From: Nitrospinota bacterium
GTDB lineage: Bacteria; JADFOP01; DATKYB01
Assembly (NCBI GenBank): GCA_035528715.1
Contig: DATKYB010000099.1
Coordinates: forward strand, 1-23,940
Direction: 5' to 3'
DNA: 23,940 nt
How positions within the stretch are numbered: the first letter of the stretch is position 1; each line of letters starts with the position of its first letter. Shown here one piece after another: positions 7,158 through 15,149 of this stretch. The notes under the pieces are model-generated. The model was given only the letters and a program-made list of their open reading frames with translations, made no database searches and was not told where the DNA came from. The position numbers and the translations under genes were made by a program.

Positions 7158-7943
7158 ATGATGGACAAAAGAAATAGTAAAGAGAGACATCTCGGGGATG
7201 AATGGCTGGATTGGGAAGGCAATCTAGAGGAATATGAATCGAATGTTGATGAAGGAAAAAGACTCTTTATTATCTTTTCAGGCATTGTTCTCATTATTTT
7301 TCTGACTGCTACAATTTTTTTCCTATACATGATAACCCCAAGACTGGTTCAGATATCTCCCGCCTTATCCTCTGCGGCTTGGATCATATCTGGGGCTTTG
7401 GCCTTTTGTATAATTGGATGGTTTGTTCTCATGGTCCGCTCTGCCCTTACTGAAAAACCCTCCCTTTTCAGCTTCTGGGGTAAAAGGATGTCCATAAATT
7501 ACTTTATCCCATTAGCCACAAAATTAGGGATGAAATTTGGTATATCAAAAGACAGGATATGGAACTCCTTTATCAAGGTGAGTAACTCCCTGACAAGGTC
7601 AAGAAGACAAAAGACTTTTAATGGAAGACTGCTGCTCTTGTTGCCTCGATGTCTCAAGCCCTCTCTCAAAAAAGAGCTCATGGAATTTAGCAAGTGTTAT
7701 CATTGTGAAATTTCTGTGGTTCCGGGTGGGATGGAAGCAAGAAGGGTGGCATATGATTATAAACCAGAGGCCATTGTTGGCGTTGCTTGCGAAAGAGACC
7801 TTTTAGTGGGTATCCAAGATTTTGCCTCAAGGATACCCGTGCTGGGCATTCCCAATCAGCGTCCTGAAGGTCCCTGTAAAGGCTGTACCGTTGATTTGAA
7901 TCAAATTAAAGATGCCATTGAGTTTTTTACTGGAAAAAAATAA
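7158..7943 (+). CDS. DUF116 domain membrane protein
   Basis: 261 aa. A charged N-terminus (1-35) is followed by two predicted membrane helices (about 36-58 and 71-93) and then a cytosolic DUF116 domain. The domain's hallmarks are LLLLPRCLKP (Cys165), a CYHC pair (Cys180, Cys183), VVPGGMEARR, VGVACERDLL (Cys211), GIPNQRPEGPCKGCTVD (Cys240, Cys243). The conserved cysteines suggest a metal or Fe-S site. The biochemical function of DUF116 is not known to me. It starts 9 nt after the radical SAM gene, so the two are almost certainly cotranscribed, and its membrane anchor would place the pair at the lipid bilayer. The start could be either of two adjacent ATGs (7158, 7161). Confidence 0.85.
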   Translation: MMDKRNSKERHLGDEWLDWEGNLEEYESNVDEGKRLFIIFSGIVLIIFLTATIFFLYMITPRLVQISPALSSAAWIISGALAFCIIGWFVLMVRSALTEKPSLFSFWGKRMSINYFIPLATKLGMKFGISKDRIWNSFIKVSNSLTRSRRQKTFNGRLLLLLPRCLKPSLKKELMEFSKCYHCEISVVPGGMEARRVAYDYKPEAIVGVACERDLLVGIQDFASRIPVLGIPNQRPEGPCKGCTVDLNQIKDAIEFFTGKK

Positions 7944-7976
7944 AATGAAATCCATTCTTTATATAGGGAGGCCTTT

Positions 7977-8606
7977 ATGAATAAAGAAATATTTTCAAAA
8001 GAAAATACTGATCACTTAATAGAGATATTTTCAAAAACAAGAAAATATTTTAATCATGCTTATGAAGGTTTCTATCAAAACAAGCTTAGCCTCTTAGAAA
8101 AGGCAGAGAAAGAATTTATTAGCCTTGGAAAAGATACAAAAGCCCTTTTAAATCAATTCATAAAGATATGCATGCAGGATAAGGAAGAGGATAAGATGTG
8201 CAAAGTCATGATTTCTATTTCAGGTCATCTCGAAAGAATAGAGGAAACAATTAAGACTCTTATCGCTACGGATAAAGATATGGTCAAAAGCGGAATCCTC
8301 TTTAGCAATAAGGCAGTAAAGGAGATTAGTCATCTTTATGAAGCCTTATATGACCTTTTGGGGAATTTAGCTGATTCGATCAAAACCAAAAATGATGTAT
8401 TAATAAACAATACCTTGAAAAATATTGATTCCCTGAGAAAAAGCGCCAGCCAATATACAACGGAACACGAAGAGCGGCTTATTTCAGGGGTATGTCCTCC
8501 CAAAAGCGCTTATTATTACTTAAAGATGCTGGATTCGCTTATTGAAATCATAAGGCATACAAAAAAAATAGCCCAGGCCTTGCATCCAACTTTTCATCTT
8601 ACCTAA
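7977..8606 (+). CDS. PhoU-like helical protein
   Basis: 209 aa, nearly all predicted helix with long amphipathic stretches and no membrane segment or signal. The C-terminal part (SGVCPPKSAYYYLKMLDSLIEI region) resembles the PhoU-like domain found fused to Na/Pi cotransporters (NptA/PNaS type) and in DUF47 proteins. Here it stands alone, with no transporter in the window. It has a strong Shine-Dalgarno AGGGAGG (7965-7971) and lies 33 nt after the DUF116 gene, so it probably ends this plus-strand transcript. A role in phosphate signalling or as a transporter regulator is inference; the fold assignment is moderate. Confidence 0.6.
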   Translation: MNKEIFSKENTDHLIEIFSKTRKYFNHAYEGFYQNKLSLLEKAEKEFISLGKDTKALLNQFIKICMQDKEEDKMCKVMISISGHLERIEETIKTLIATDKDMVKSGILFSNKAVKEISHLYEALYDLLGNLADSIKTKNDVLINNTLKNIDSLRKSASQYTTEHEERLISGVCPPKSAYYYLKMLDSLIEIIRHTKKIAQALHPTFHLT

Positions 8607-8641
8607 ACCTCTATTAACAAAATCATCCATTACAAATCACT

Positions 8642-8687
8642 ATAAACAGTTTATTTTGTTGACATAAGGGTTTATATTCCATAGAAT
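8642..8687 (+). promoter_or_regulatory. sigma70-type promoter of metV-metF with adjacent palindrome
   Basis: TTGACA (8659-8664), a 17-nt spacer and TAGAAT (8682-8687, 5 of 6) form a near-consensus promoter, with a start site expected near 8694 and the metV Shine-Dalgarno AGGGAG at 8721-8726. Just upstream, ATAAAC-A-GTTTAT (8642-8654) is a perfect palindrome with one central base and could be an operator. The promoter call is good; the operator is speculative. Confidence 0.72.
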
Positions 8688-8731
8688 GCTTTTTTGAATA
8701 TTTTTTGGATAGTATTTCATAGGGAGATATT

Positions 8732-9379
8732 ATGATCATCACGAAACAGAAACCATTAGATGAGATATTAGAATTTTTAGAGAACCACAAAAGGATATTT
8801 ATTGTTGGCTGTGGTTCCTGTGCCACTCTCTGCAAGACCGGCGGCGAAGAAGAGGTCCTCCAGATGAAAAAGATACTCGAAAAAAAGGGTTTTGAGGTTA
8901 CAGGAGATGTGATTCCAGATGAAACATGTCATATCCCTTTAACAGAGAGAAAATTAAGAGAAAAAAAGAAAGAATTGAAAAAGAGTGATGCGATCTTGGT
9001 TTTGGCCTGCGGGTCAGGTGTTCAATCGATTTCTCTCACTGCCAAACAACCTGTTTATCCAGGAATCGACTCCCTCTTTATTGGAAATGTTGTGAGATTT
9101 GGAAGCTTTGTAGAGCGTTGCTCAGCTTGTGGGAATTGTTATCTTGGAGAAACAACCGGTATATGTCCTATCACATGCTGCCCGAAAACCATTTTAAATG
9201 GGCCCTGTGGTGGTGTTGAAGAGGGAAAATGTGAGGTTGATCCTAATATGGATTGTATTTGGATTCAAATTTATGAAAGACTTAAGGAAAAGGGAGAATT
9301 GGATAAAATGAAAAAGATAAAATCTCCCAGAAAATATCACCTAAAGAAAAATCCAAACAGCTTGACGATTGATGAATGA
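8732..9379 (+). CDS. metV: MetV, methylene-THF reductase partner (zinc/Fe-S, MTHFR C-terminal domain)
   Basis: 215-aa cysteine-rich partner of short-type MetF in anaerobes; it links the reductase to ferredoxin or other low-potential donors. Visible blocks are VGCGSCATLCKTGG (Cys27, Cys30, Cys34), DETCH (Cys66), LACGSGVQS (Cys93) and the dense cluster CSACGNC, GICPITCCP, GPCGGVEEGKC (Cys130-Cys167). This matches the family annotated as methylene-THF reductase C-terminal domain. metF follows after 15 nt. The pair has its own strong promoter, apart from the minus-strand C1 operon. The electron donor cannot be read from the sequence; no NADH or Rnf-like subunit is adjacent. Confidence 0.92.
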   Translation: MIITKQKPLDEILEFLENHKRIFIVGCGSCATLCKTGGEEEVLQMKKILEKKGFEVTGDVIPDETCHIPLTERKLREKKKELKKSDAILVLACGSGVQSISLTAKQPVYPGIDSLFIGNVVRFGSFVERCSACGNCYLGETTGICPITCCPKTILNGPCGGVEEGKCEVDPNMDCIWIQIYERLKEKGELDKMKKIKSPRKYHLKKNPNSLTIDE

Positions 9380-9394
9380 AAGGATACTCTAGCA

Positions 9395-10261
9395 TTGCAA
9401 TCTCTTCAAGAATCGCTAGAATCAAATCAGTTTACCATAACAGCAGAGGTATGTCCTCCAAAGGGAGCGGATGTTAAGGATTTTATAAGCAAAGCCCTTG
9501 CACTAAAAGAGAGAGTCAATGCGATTAACGTTACTGACAATCAAAGGGCTATTATGAGACTGGGATCACTGGGGGCTTCCATTATCCTCTTAAATCATAA
9601 TATCGATCCCATATATCAACTCACATGCCGAGATAGAAATCGTATTGCCCTACAATCAGACCTCCTTTCAGCAGCCGCATTCGGTATAAAAAATGTCCTC
9701 CTTCTGACAGGAGACCATGTCTCAGCTGGGGACCACATAGATGCAAAACCGGTCTTTGACCTCGATTCCGTCCAACTCATTGATATTGCCTCAAGGTTGA
9801 ATCATGGTTTCAGCGCCATAGATAAACCCATCAAGGGAAAGACATCTTTTTTTATAGGCGGTGTTGTAAATCCAGGAGCAAATCCTCTGGAACCTGAGAT
9901 TATAACCTTTGAGAAAAAGGTTCAATCGGGAGCCAGATTCTTCCAGACCCAGGCTATCTATGACATAGAAACTCTAAGAAGATTTTTAAATTTTGTAAAT
10001 AAATTCGACGTTTATATATTAGCGGGGATATTAGTGCTAAAATCCGCTAAGATGGCCAGGTTTCTCAATGACAATGTTGCGGGTGTTAATGTCCCTCAAG
10101 ATCTCATAAAACAGCTCGAGGATTCAAAAGACCCCTTAGAAAAAGGGATTGAAATTGCTGCCGAGCAGATCAAATCTCTAAAAAATATCTGTCATGGGGT
10201 TCATATAATGACCGTTGGACAGGAAGAGATTATTAATAATATCCTGGATAAGATAGATTAA
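9395..10261 (+). CDS. metF: 5,10-methylenetetrahydrofolate reductase (MetF)
   Basis: FAD-dependent reduction of methylene-THF to methyl-THF, the methyl donor for the corrinoid steps encoded at 14479-20205. The 288-aa TIM-barrel protein has ITAEVCPPKGADVKDF near the N-terminus (Glu18 is the usual catalytic acid), AINVTDNQRAIMRLGSLG, QLTCRDRNRIALQSDLL, VLLLTGDHVSAGDH and ARFFQTQAIYD. The start is TTG 9395 with AAAGGA at 9379-9384; there is no in-frame ATG before conserved sequence. It overlaps nothing and follows metV closely, so the MetVF complex is expected. It is the short form without an eukaryote-type C-terminal regulatory domain. Confidence 0.96.
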   Translation: MQSLQESLESNQFTITAEVCPPKGADVKDFISKALALKERVNAINVTDNQRAIMRLGSLGASIILLNHNIDPIYQLTCRDRNRIALQSDLLSAAAFGIKNVLLLTGDHVSAGDHIDAKPVFDLDSVQLIDIASRLNHGFSAIDKPIKGKTSFFIGGVVNPGANPLEPEIITFEKKVQSGARFFQTQAIYDIETLRRFLNFVNKFDVYILAGILVLKSAKMARFLNDNVAGVNVPQDLIKQLEDSKDPLEKGIEIAAEQIKSLKNICHGVHIMTVGQEEIINNILDKID

Positions 10262-10323
10262 AATTTTTAATTTTACCCAAATAACAAACCCTATCAAAAA
10301 TAAAATCGATATTGTCTCCCTAC

Positions 10324-11475
10324 CTAGTCAAACAGATCCACTATTCTTAAAAACCAGCCTTTACCAACAAAAATAGCGCCTTCTGGACAGAGTTCTTGAC
10401 AGCAGAAACATCTGATACAATTTCTATAATCTATCTCAACACTGTCTCTTTTCCCTTTTTTGACAGACATCACCTGAGAGGGACAGTTTTCAATACATGT
10501 CTTACATAAAACACATAATTTGCCATCAATAACAGGCTTTCTGGTAAAGGCATTCTTGAAATGCCTCCCGAAAATTTTCGGAAGCCCCATTGTCTCTAAG
10601 GCTGAAAAATCAGCCATCTTGAAATTCTTAATATCAAATGATCCTAAGGGATCACCATCCAAAATAATATGATCGAGTTTCGTCTCTCCAATTCCTAATC
10701 TTTCAGCCATAATCAAAGTTCTTAGTTTATTAACATCTGCCTTTAAAATCTCACAGATAACCCTGTCAATCGCTACACAATCTTCCCCTCCTAAAACTAT
10801 TCCTATATTTCTAGGTGTACCGCTACCAGGGCCATTTCCCTCCATACCAGTAATCCCATCTACAATGGTTAAAGAGGGATTAACTATCTTGTGTAATTCA
10901 ACGAGCATGGTAGCAAAGTAATCTGTGTCCCTTCCTGCCATAAAGTGCCACTGTGTCTTTTTCATGCCGACAACACATCCAAAAAGATTCTTTACCGCAA
11001 GGGTAAGATACATCTGGGCATGAGTCTTTATCTTTGGCACATTGATTATTACATCACTATCCACCACTTCCTTTGCTATCTCAAACCTTCTAAAGAGATA
11101 ATTTTGGGGTGTTTTTACAGTTTGAGACTCGCTAAATTCAATAATCTTTCCATCCACCTTCTTTATAAAGGAAAGGAGTCCAATCTTTTTTGCGATTGAA
11201 AAGGAACTCCCAATCCCTGGACTGTCTCCGATAATCACTCTGGCTCCTGCATCTTTAACAACCTCAGCTAATGCTTTTATAAATAGAGGATGGGTTGTCA
11301 CAGCACTCTCAACAGGTTTGTATCTTAAAAAATTAGGTTTTAACAATACCTTGTCACTATTTTTGATATATTTTGATATCCCACCTAAAGAATCTATAAC
11401 TTCTTCTATTTTTCTCCTCACCTCAAAAAATTTGTAATCTTCGCACTTTTTCAAAACTATCTTTTCTTCTGGCAT
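10324..11475 (-). CDS. DUF362 domain protein with C-terminal 2[4Fe-4S] ferredoxin
   Basis: 383 aa. The N-terminal 300 or so residues are a DUF362 domain (KVLLKPNFLRYKP, VIIGDSPGIGSS, VINVPKIKTHAQMYLTLAVK, NLFGCVVGMKKTQWH). The C-terminus carries two ferredoxin motifs: Cys321, 324, 327, 331 and Cys353, 356, 359, 363, with an extra Cys358 in the second. The family is common in anaerobes and its reaction is unknown to me; a low-potential electron transfer role is inferred from the clusters. It stands alone on the minus strand, convergent to metF (62 nt between the stops) and divergent from hsp20. The Shine-Dalgarno is weak. Its position beside metVF hints at a possible electron supply link, without proof. 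Confidence 0.85.
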   Translation of the reverse strand: MPEEKIVLKKCEDYKFFEVRRKIEEVIDSLGGISKYIKNSDKVLLKPNFLRYKPVESAVTTHPLFIKALAEVVKDAGARVIIGDSPGIGSSFSIAKKIGLLSFIKKVDGKIIEFSESQTVKTPQNYLFRRFEIAKEVVDSDVIINVPKIKTHAQMYLTLAVKNLFGCVVGMKKTQWHFMAGRDTDYFATMLVELHKIVNPSLTIVDGITGMEGNGPGSGTPRNIGIVLGGEDCVAIDRVICEILKADVNKLRTLIMAERLGIGETKLDHIILDGDPLGSFDIKNFKMADFSALETMGLPKIFGRHFKNAFTRKPVIDGKLCVLCKTCIENCPSQVMSVKKGKRDSVEIDYRNCIRCFCCQELCPEGAIFVGKGWFLRIVDLFD

Positions 11476-11547
11476 CTTTGCTTACCTACTTAAATGAAAA
11501 AATAAAAAAACTCACTTTGGCTGAATCGATCATAAAATATTAGGCTA

Positions 11548-11576
11548 TTGATAAAAAGAAAAATTTGTATTATAGT
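11548..11576 (+). promoter_or_regulatory. promoter of hsp20-lon
   Basis: TTGATA (11548-11553), a 17-nt spacer and TATAGT (11571-11576) each match 5 of 6 consensus bases. It lies 51 nt before the hsp20 start in a very AT-rich intergenic region. No CIRCE repeat or sigma32-type element was seen, so heat control, if any, is not evident here. Confidence 0.65.
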
Positions 11577-11626
11577 TTCTTTATATTACATTTTAATAAT
11601 TTATAAAATTTTTTAAAGGGGAATTT

Positions 11627-12067
11627 ATGTCACATCTATCAGATTTAAAACTACTGGGATTTAAAAGAGACCCGAAAAAAAATATTCATGAATCCCTTAA
11701 ATTTCAAAGATCTTATATAATGATTTCGAAAAAGGTCTGGGATCCCAATACAGACATCTACGAAACCCCTGATGCTATTGTACTGAAATTAGAGATTGCA
11801 GGGCTAAAGGCTGACGATATAGAAATTATCTCTCAGGAAAATAAACTCATTATAAAAGGAAACAGAAAAGATAGGTCACCAAGCAATAAACAGAGATACC
11901 ACCAAATGCAAATAGATTACGGAGAATTTGAAAAGGTATTTGTCTTCCCCTTTATAGTAAATTCTGATGAGATAAAAGCAGTATTTAGCGATGGTTTTTT
12001 GGAGATAACCATCCCCAAACATAAGAAAAAAGATAGAGAAGAAATCATCATTAAAATCGAGCCCTAA
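11627..12067 (+). CDS. small heat shock protein (Hsp20/alpha-crystallin)
   Basis: 146-aa ATP-independent holdase. The alpha-crystallin domain runs from about residue 38 (WDPNTDIYETPDAIVLKLEI) to 132, with the signature GFLEITIP at 123-130. A C-terminal IIIKI segment gives the IxI motif used for oligomer contacts. The N-terminal arm is about 35 residues, basic and hydrophilic, which is short for the family. The Shine-Dalgarno AAAGGGGA (11615-11622) is strong. lon follows after 31 nt, so holdase and protease would be made together. Confidence 0.93.
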   Translation: MSHLSDLKLLGFKRDPKKNIHESLKFQRSYIMISKKVWDPNTDIYETPDAIVLKLEIAGLKADDIEIISQENKLIIKGNRKDRSPSNKQRYHQMQIDYGEFEKVFVFPFIVNSDEIKAVFSDGFLEITIPKHKKKDREEIIIKIEP

Positions 12068-12098
12068 AAGGTGAATGATAATGAAGGAGGCTTTTTAA

Positions 12099-14474
12099 AT
12101 GAGTTCTGAAATGTTAAAAGAACCTTCTAAAATTGATATACCTTATCAACTTTCTATTCTTCCCTTAAGAGATACGGTTGTGTATCCCTTTATTATTGTC
12201 CCTTTACAAGTCAGTCGACCAAAAAGTGTCCGGCTTATTGATGATGCAATGATTGGGGATAAGATTATTGGTCTTTTTGCCCAAAGGGATAGCAAGACAG
12301 ATGATCCTGATCTCAAAGATATCTATCAATTTGGCACGGCTGCTCGAATCATAAAAAAATTAAGGATGCCTGATGACAGTATTCAGATTTTTGTTCAGGG
12401 AATAGAGAGGATAAGAATCAAAAATTTTTTGACGAAAGACCCTTATTTCAAGGCAGAGATTGAAGAGGTCAAATATCAAGAAGAGAGCGATATAGAAGCA
12501 TTGGCCTTGGTTAAGAATGTTACCAGCCTATTTGAAAAACTAATATCCATATCTCCCCATTTACCAAAGGACCTGGCTGTATTGGCGATGAACATTGAAG
12601 AACCAGATAAACTCTCTGATTTGATTGCAGCTAATCTCGGCATAAAATTGGAAGAAAACCAGGAAATTCTTGAGACCATCAGCCCTAAAGAACGCTTAAA
12701 AAAATTAACAGCCATCCTTAATCGTGAATTAGAAATACTGGAGTTAAGCTCAAAGATTCAATCTGAAGTTAAAACAGATATGGACAAGACCCACAAGGAG
12801 TATTTTTTGAGGCAACAACTCAAGGCTATACAGAAGGAACTGGGAGAAGAGGATGAAAAAACCGTAGAGATCAATGAACTCAAAGCAAAAATCAAAGAGG
12901 CTAAGATGCCAAAAAATGTTGAGGAAGTAGCAACAAAAGAGGTGGAACGCCTGTCATTAATGCATCCCTCTGCCTCGGAGTATAGTGTTGCAAGAACCTA
13001 TATCGATTGGCTGGTTAATCTTCCTTGGTCAAAAAGCACAACAGATAATCTTGATATCGATCAGGCATCAAAAATTTTAGACGAAGACCACTATGATTTA
13101 GAAAAGGTGAAGGAAAGAATTCTTGAATATCTTGCTGTCCATAAACTGAAAAAGGATATGAAGGGCACCATATTGTGTTTTGTTGGACCTCCTGGTGTAG
13201 GGAAGACTTCTCTGGGGAAATCTATTGCGAGGTCCATTGGAAGAAAGTTTATCAGAATATCTCTTGGCGGAGTTAGAGACGAAGCAGAGATAAGAGGACA
13301 CAGGAGAACATATGTAGGAGCCCTTCCGGGGAGAGTCATCCAAGGGATTAAGAATGTCGGCTCAAATAATCCGCTTTTTATGATTGATGAGATAGATAAG
13401 ATAGGAACTGACTTCAGAGGAGACCCCTCTTCTGCCCTTCTCGAAGTTCTGGACCCTGAGCAAAATAATTCTTTCAGCGACCATTATCTGGATGTCCCCT
13501 TTGATCTATCAAAAGTCATATTCATTGCGACGGCCAATATCCTGGACCCCATCCCCCCTGCATTAAAAGACAGAATGGAGGTTCTCCATCTTCCAGGTTA
13601 TACGGAAGAGGAAAAAATTAAGATAGCCAAAAAATATCTCATACCAAAACAGATAAAAGAAAATGGGCTGAGAAAGAGACAAATCACCTTTGAAGATAAG
13701 GCAATATCAAGAATCATCACTGAATATACTCGAGAGGCAGGATTGAGAAATCTTGAAAGAGAAATAGGTTCCATATGCCGGAAAGTTGCCAAGATGGTTG
13801 CAGGAGGGAAAAAGAAACCTTTGAAAATAACGCCAATGAAAATCCCCGCATACCTGGGACCTATAAAATTTTTCTCTGAGGTGGCAGAGATGAAGGATGA
13901 TATAGGAACAGCAACAGGTCTGGCATGGACTCCGAGCGGGGGTGAAATATTGTTCATCGAAGCCACCAAGATGAAGGGGAAAAAGGGTCTGGTTCTCACC
14001 GGTCAGTTAGGAGATGTGATGAAAGAATCTGCTCAAGCAGCTCTGAGCTATATCCGTTCCAAGGCTAAACTATTAAAAATAGACGAAGATTTTTTCAATA
14101 AATATGACATCCATATCCACATTCCTTCCGGTGCCATCCCAAAAGATGGTCCATCAGCCGGTATCACCATGACAACAGCTCTCGCCTCACTTTTAAGCGA
14201 AAGGCCTGTTAAACACAACATTGCTATGACAGGGGAGATCACCCTCAGGGGAAAAGTCCTTCCTGTTGGCGGGGTAAAAGAAAAAGTATTAGCAGCAAAG
14301 AGAGCCGGAATCAATCAAATCATCCTTCCCAAAAAGAATAAAAGGGATATTCAAGAAATCCCGAAGAATGTATTAAAAGGGCTGAGTTTTCGGTTTGTTG
14401 ACAATATGGATTCTGTCTTGAAAATTGCCCTTGTGAATGAAAGGAATGGAAAGTCGAAAACGAAACGGAAATAA
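12099..14474 (+). CDS. lon: ATP-dependent protease Lon (LonA type)
   Basis: 791-aa cytosolic AAA+ serine protease that degrades misfolded and regulatory proteins. The N-terminal LON substrate domain begins at LSILPLRDTVVYPF; a coiled-coil region around residues 230-265 carries YFLRQQLKAIQKELGE. Walker A GPPGVGKT is at 363-370, and Walker B is FMIDEIDKIG. The catalytic dyad is Ser686 (in KDGPSAG) and Lys729 (in GGVKEK), with the usual 43-residue spacing. The C-terminus ends in a short basic tail. The Shine-Dalgarno AAGGAGG (12084-12090) is ideal. Its stop is only 4 nt from the stop of the convergent corrinoid gene, with no clear intrinsic terminator between, so read-through in either direction would give antisense RNA. 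Confidence 0.98.
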   Translation: MSSEMLKEPSKIDIPYQLSILPLRDTVVYPFIIVPLQVSRPKSVRLIDDAMIGDKIIGLFAQRDSKTDDPDLKDIYQFGTAARIIKKLRMPDDSIQIFVQGIERIRIKNFLTKDPYFKAEIEEVKYQEESDIEALALVKNVTSLFEKLISISPHLPKDLAVLAMNIEEPDKLSDLIAANLGIKLEENQEILETISPKERLKKLTAILNRELEILELSSKIQSEVKTDMDKTHKEYFLRQQLKAIQKELGEEDEKTVEINELKAKIKEAKMPKNVEEVATKEVERLSLMHPSASEYSVARTYIDWLVNLPWSKSTTDNLDIDQASKILDEDHYDLEKVKERILEYLAVHKLKKDMKGTILCFVGPPGVGKTSLGKSIARSIGRKFIRISLGGVRDEAEIRGHRRTYVGALPGRVIQGIKNVGSNNPLFMIDEIDKIGTDFRGDPSSALLEVLDPEQNNSFSDHYLDVPFDLSKVIFIATANILDPIPPALKDRMEVLHLPGYTEEEKIKIAKKYLIPKQIKENGLRKRQITFEDKAISRIITEYTREAGLRNLEREIGSICRKVAKMVAGGKKKPLKITPMKIPAYLGPIKFFSEVAEMKDDIGTATGLAWTPSGGEILFIEATKMKGKKGLVLTGQLGDVMKESAQAALSYIRSKAKLLKIDEDFFNKYDIHIHIPSGAIPKDGPSAGITMTTALASLLSERPVKHNIAMTGEITLRGKVLPVGGVKEKVLAAKRAGINQIILPKKNKRDIQEIPKNVLKGLSFRFVDNMDSVLKIALVNERNGKSKTKRK

Positions 14475-14478
14475 TTTC

Positions 14479-15108
14479 TTATTTTAGTAGTTCTTTTGCC
14501 TTTTCAACGGCAGTCGTTGCATCCTCAGCGTAAGCATCTGCACCTATCTCATCAGCCCACGCTTGATTTACAGGCGCTCCTCCTATCATGATCTTTACCC
14601 TCTCCCTTATCCCTGCCTTTTTTATCTCCTCAATGGTCAATCTCTGGTTAACCATAGTGGTGGTCAAGAGGGCTGAAAGCCCTACGATATCCCCCTCTTC
14701 TTTTTTTAAAGTCTGGATAAATCTTGAAGGAGGAACATTTACACCAAGGTTAACAACCTTAAATCCAGAATTTTCCATCATCATCGCCACGATGGTCTGT
14801 CCAATATCATGCATATCCCCCAGAACCGTACCTATAATAAAAGTCCCTAGGGGTTTTATATTTTTTTTCTTTAGGAGGGGTCTTATGAGATTGAGACCAG
14901 CATGAATGGCCTTGGCTGCGATTAATACCTCGGGAATAAATGCCTCTTGTTTTTTGAATCTTTCTCCTACCCTATGAAAACCCAGCATCAGTCCTTTATC
15001 AAGGATGTCGCAAACGTCCAACCCTTCTTCAATTCCGTTCCTGGTTAATCTTTCTACCTCAACTCCATCTCCCTTCTCTACAGCCATAGACAAAAGATTA
15101 TAATCCAT
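14479..15108 (-). CDS. stand-alone cobalamin-binding corrinoid protein (MtaC/MetH-module type)
   Basis: 209 aa with a four-helix cap (about 1-80) and a Rossmann-like B12 domain (about 85-209). The cobalt-ligating motif GDMHDIG gives His100 at 98-103 (DxHxxG); Ser145 (GLSALLTT) and IGGAPV (175-180) complete the cobalamin pocket. The architecture equals methanol/methylamine corrinoid proteins and the B12 module of MetH. It is the last gene of the minus-strand C1 operon, 41 nt after the activation-like gene, so its methyl donor is expected to be the AcsE-like protein and its acceptor homocysteine. The Shine-Dalgarno is weak. No dedicated methanol or methylamine methyltransferase is in the window. 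Confidence 0.92.
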   Translation of the reverse strand: MDYNLLSMAVEKGDGVEVERLTRNGIEEGLDVCDILDKGLMLGFHRVGERFKKQEAFIPEVLIAAKAIHAGLNLIRPLLKKKNIKPLGTFIIGTVLGDMHDIGQTIVAMMMENSGFKVVNLGVNVPPSRFIQTLKKEEGDIVGLSALLTTTMVNQRLTIEEIKKAGIRERVKIMIGGAPVNQAWADEIGADAYAEDATTAVEKAKELLK

Positions 15109-15149
15109 CTCTTTTTCTTCTTATAAACTGAGTTCTCAATAATTTTATA

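Noticed and set aside
10262-10323. Possible terminator between convergent metF and the DUF362 gene
   Set aside because: The only inverted repeat (AAAATT/AATTTT) lacks G-C pairs and could not form a stable terminator stem.
13598-13999. 133-aa minus-strand frame opposite lon
   Set aside because: Lies inside the conserved AAA+/protease region of lon and has no independent support.
14475-14478. Shared bidirectional terminator between lon and the corrinoid gene
   Set aside because: Only 4 nt separate the stops and no stem with a T run was found around them.
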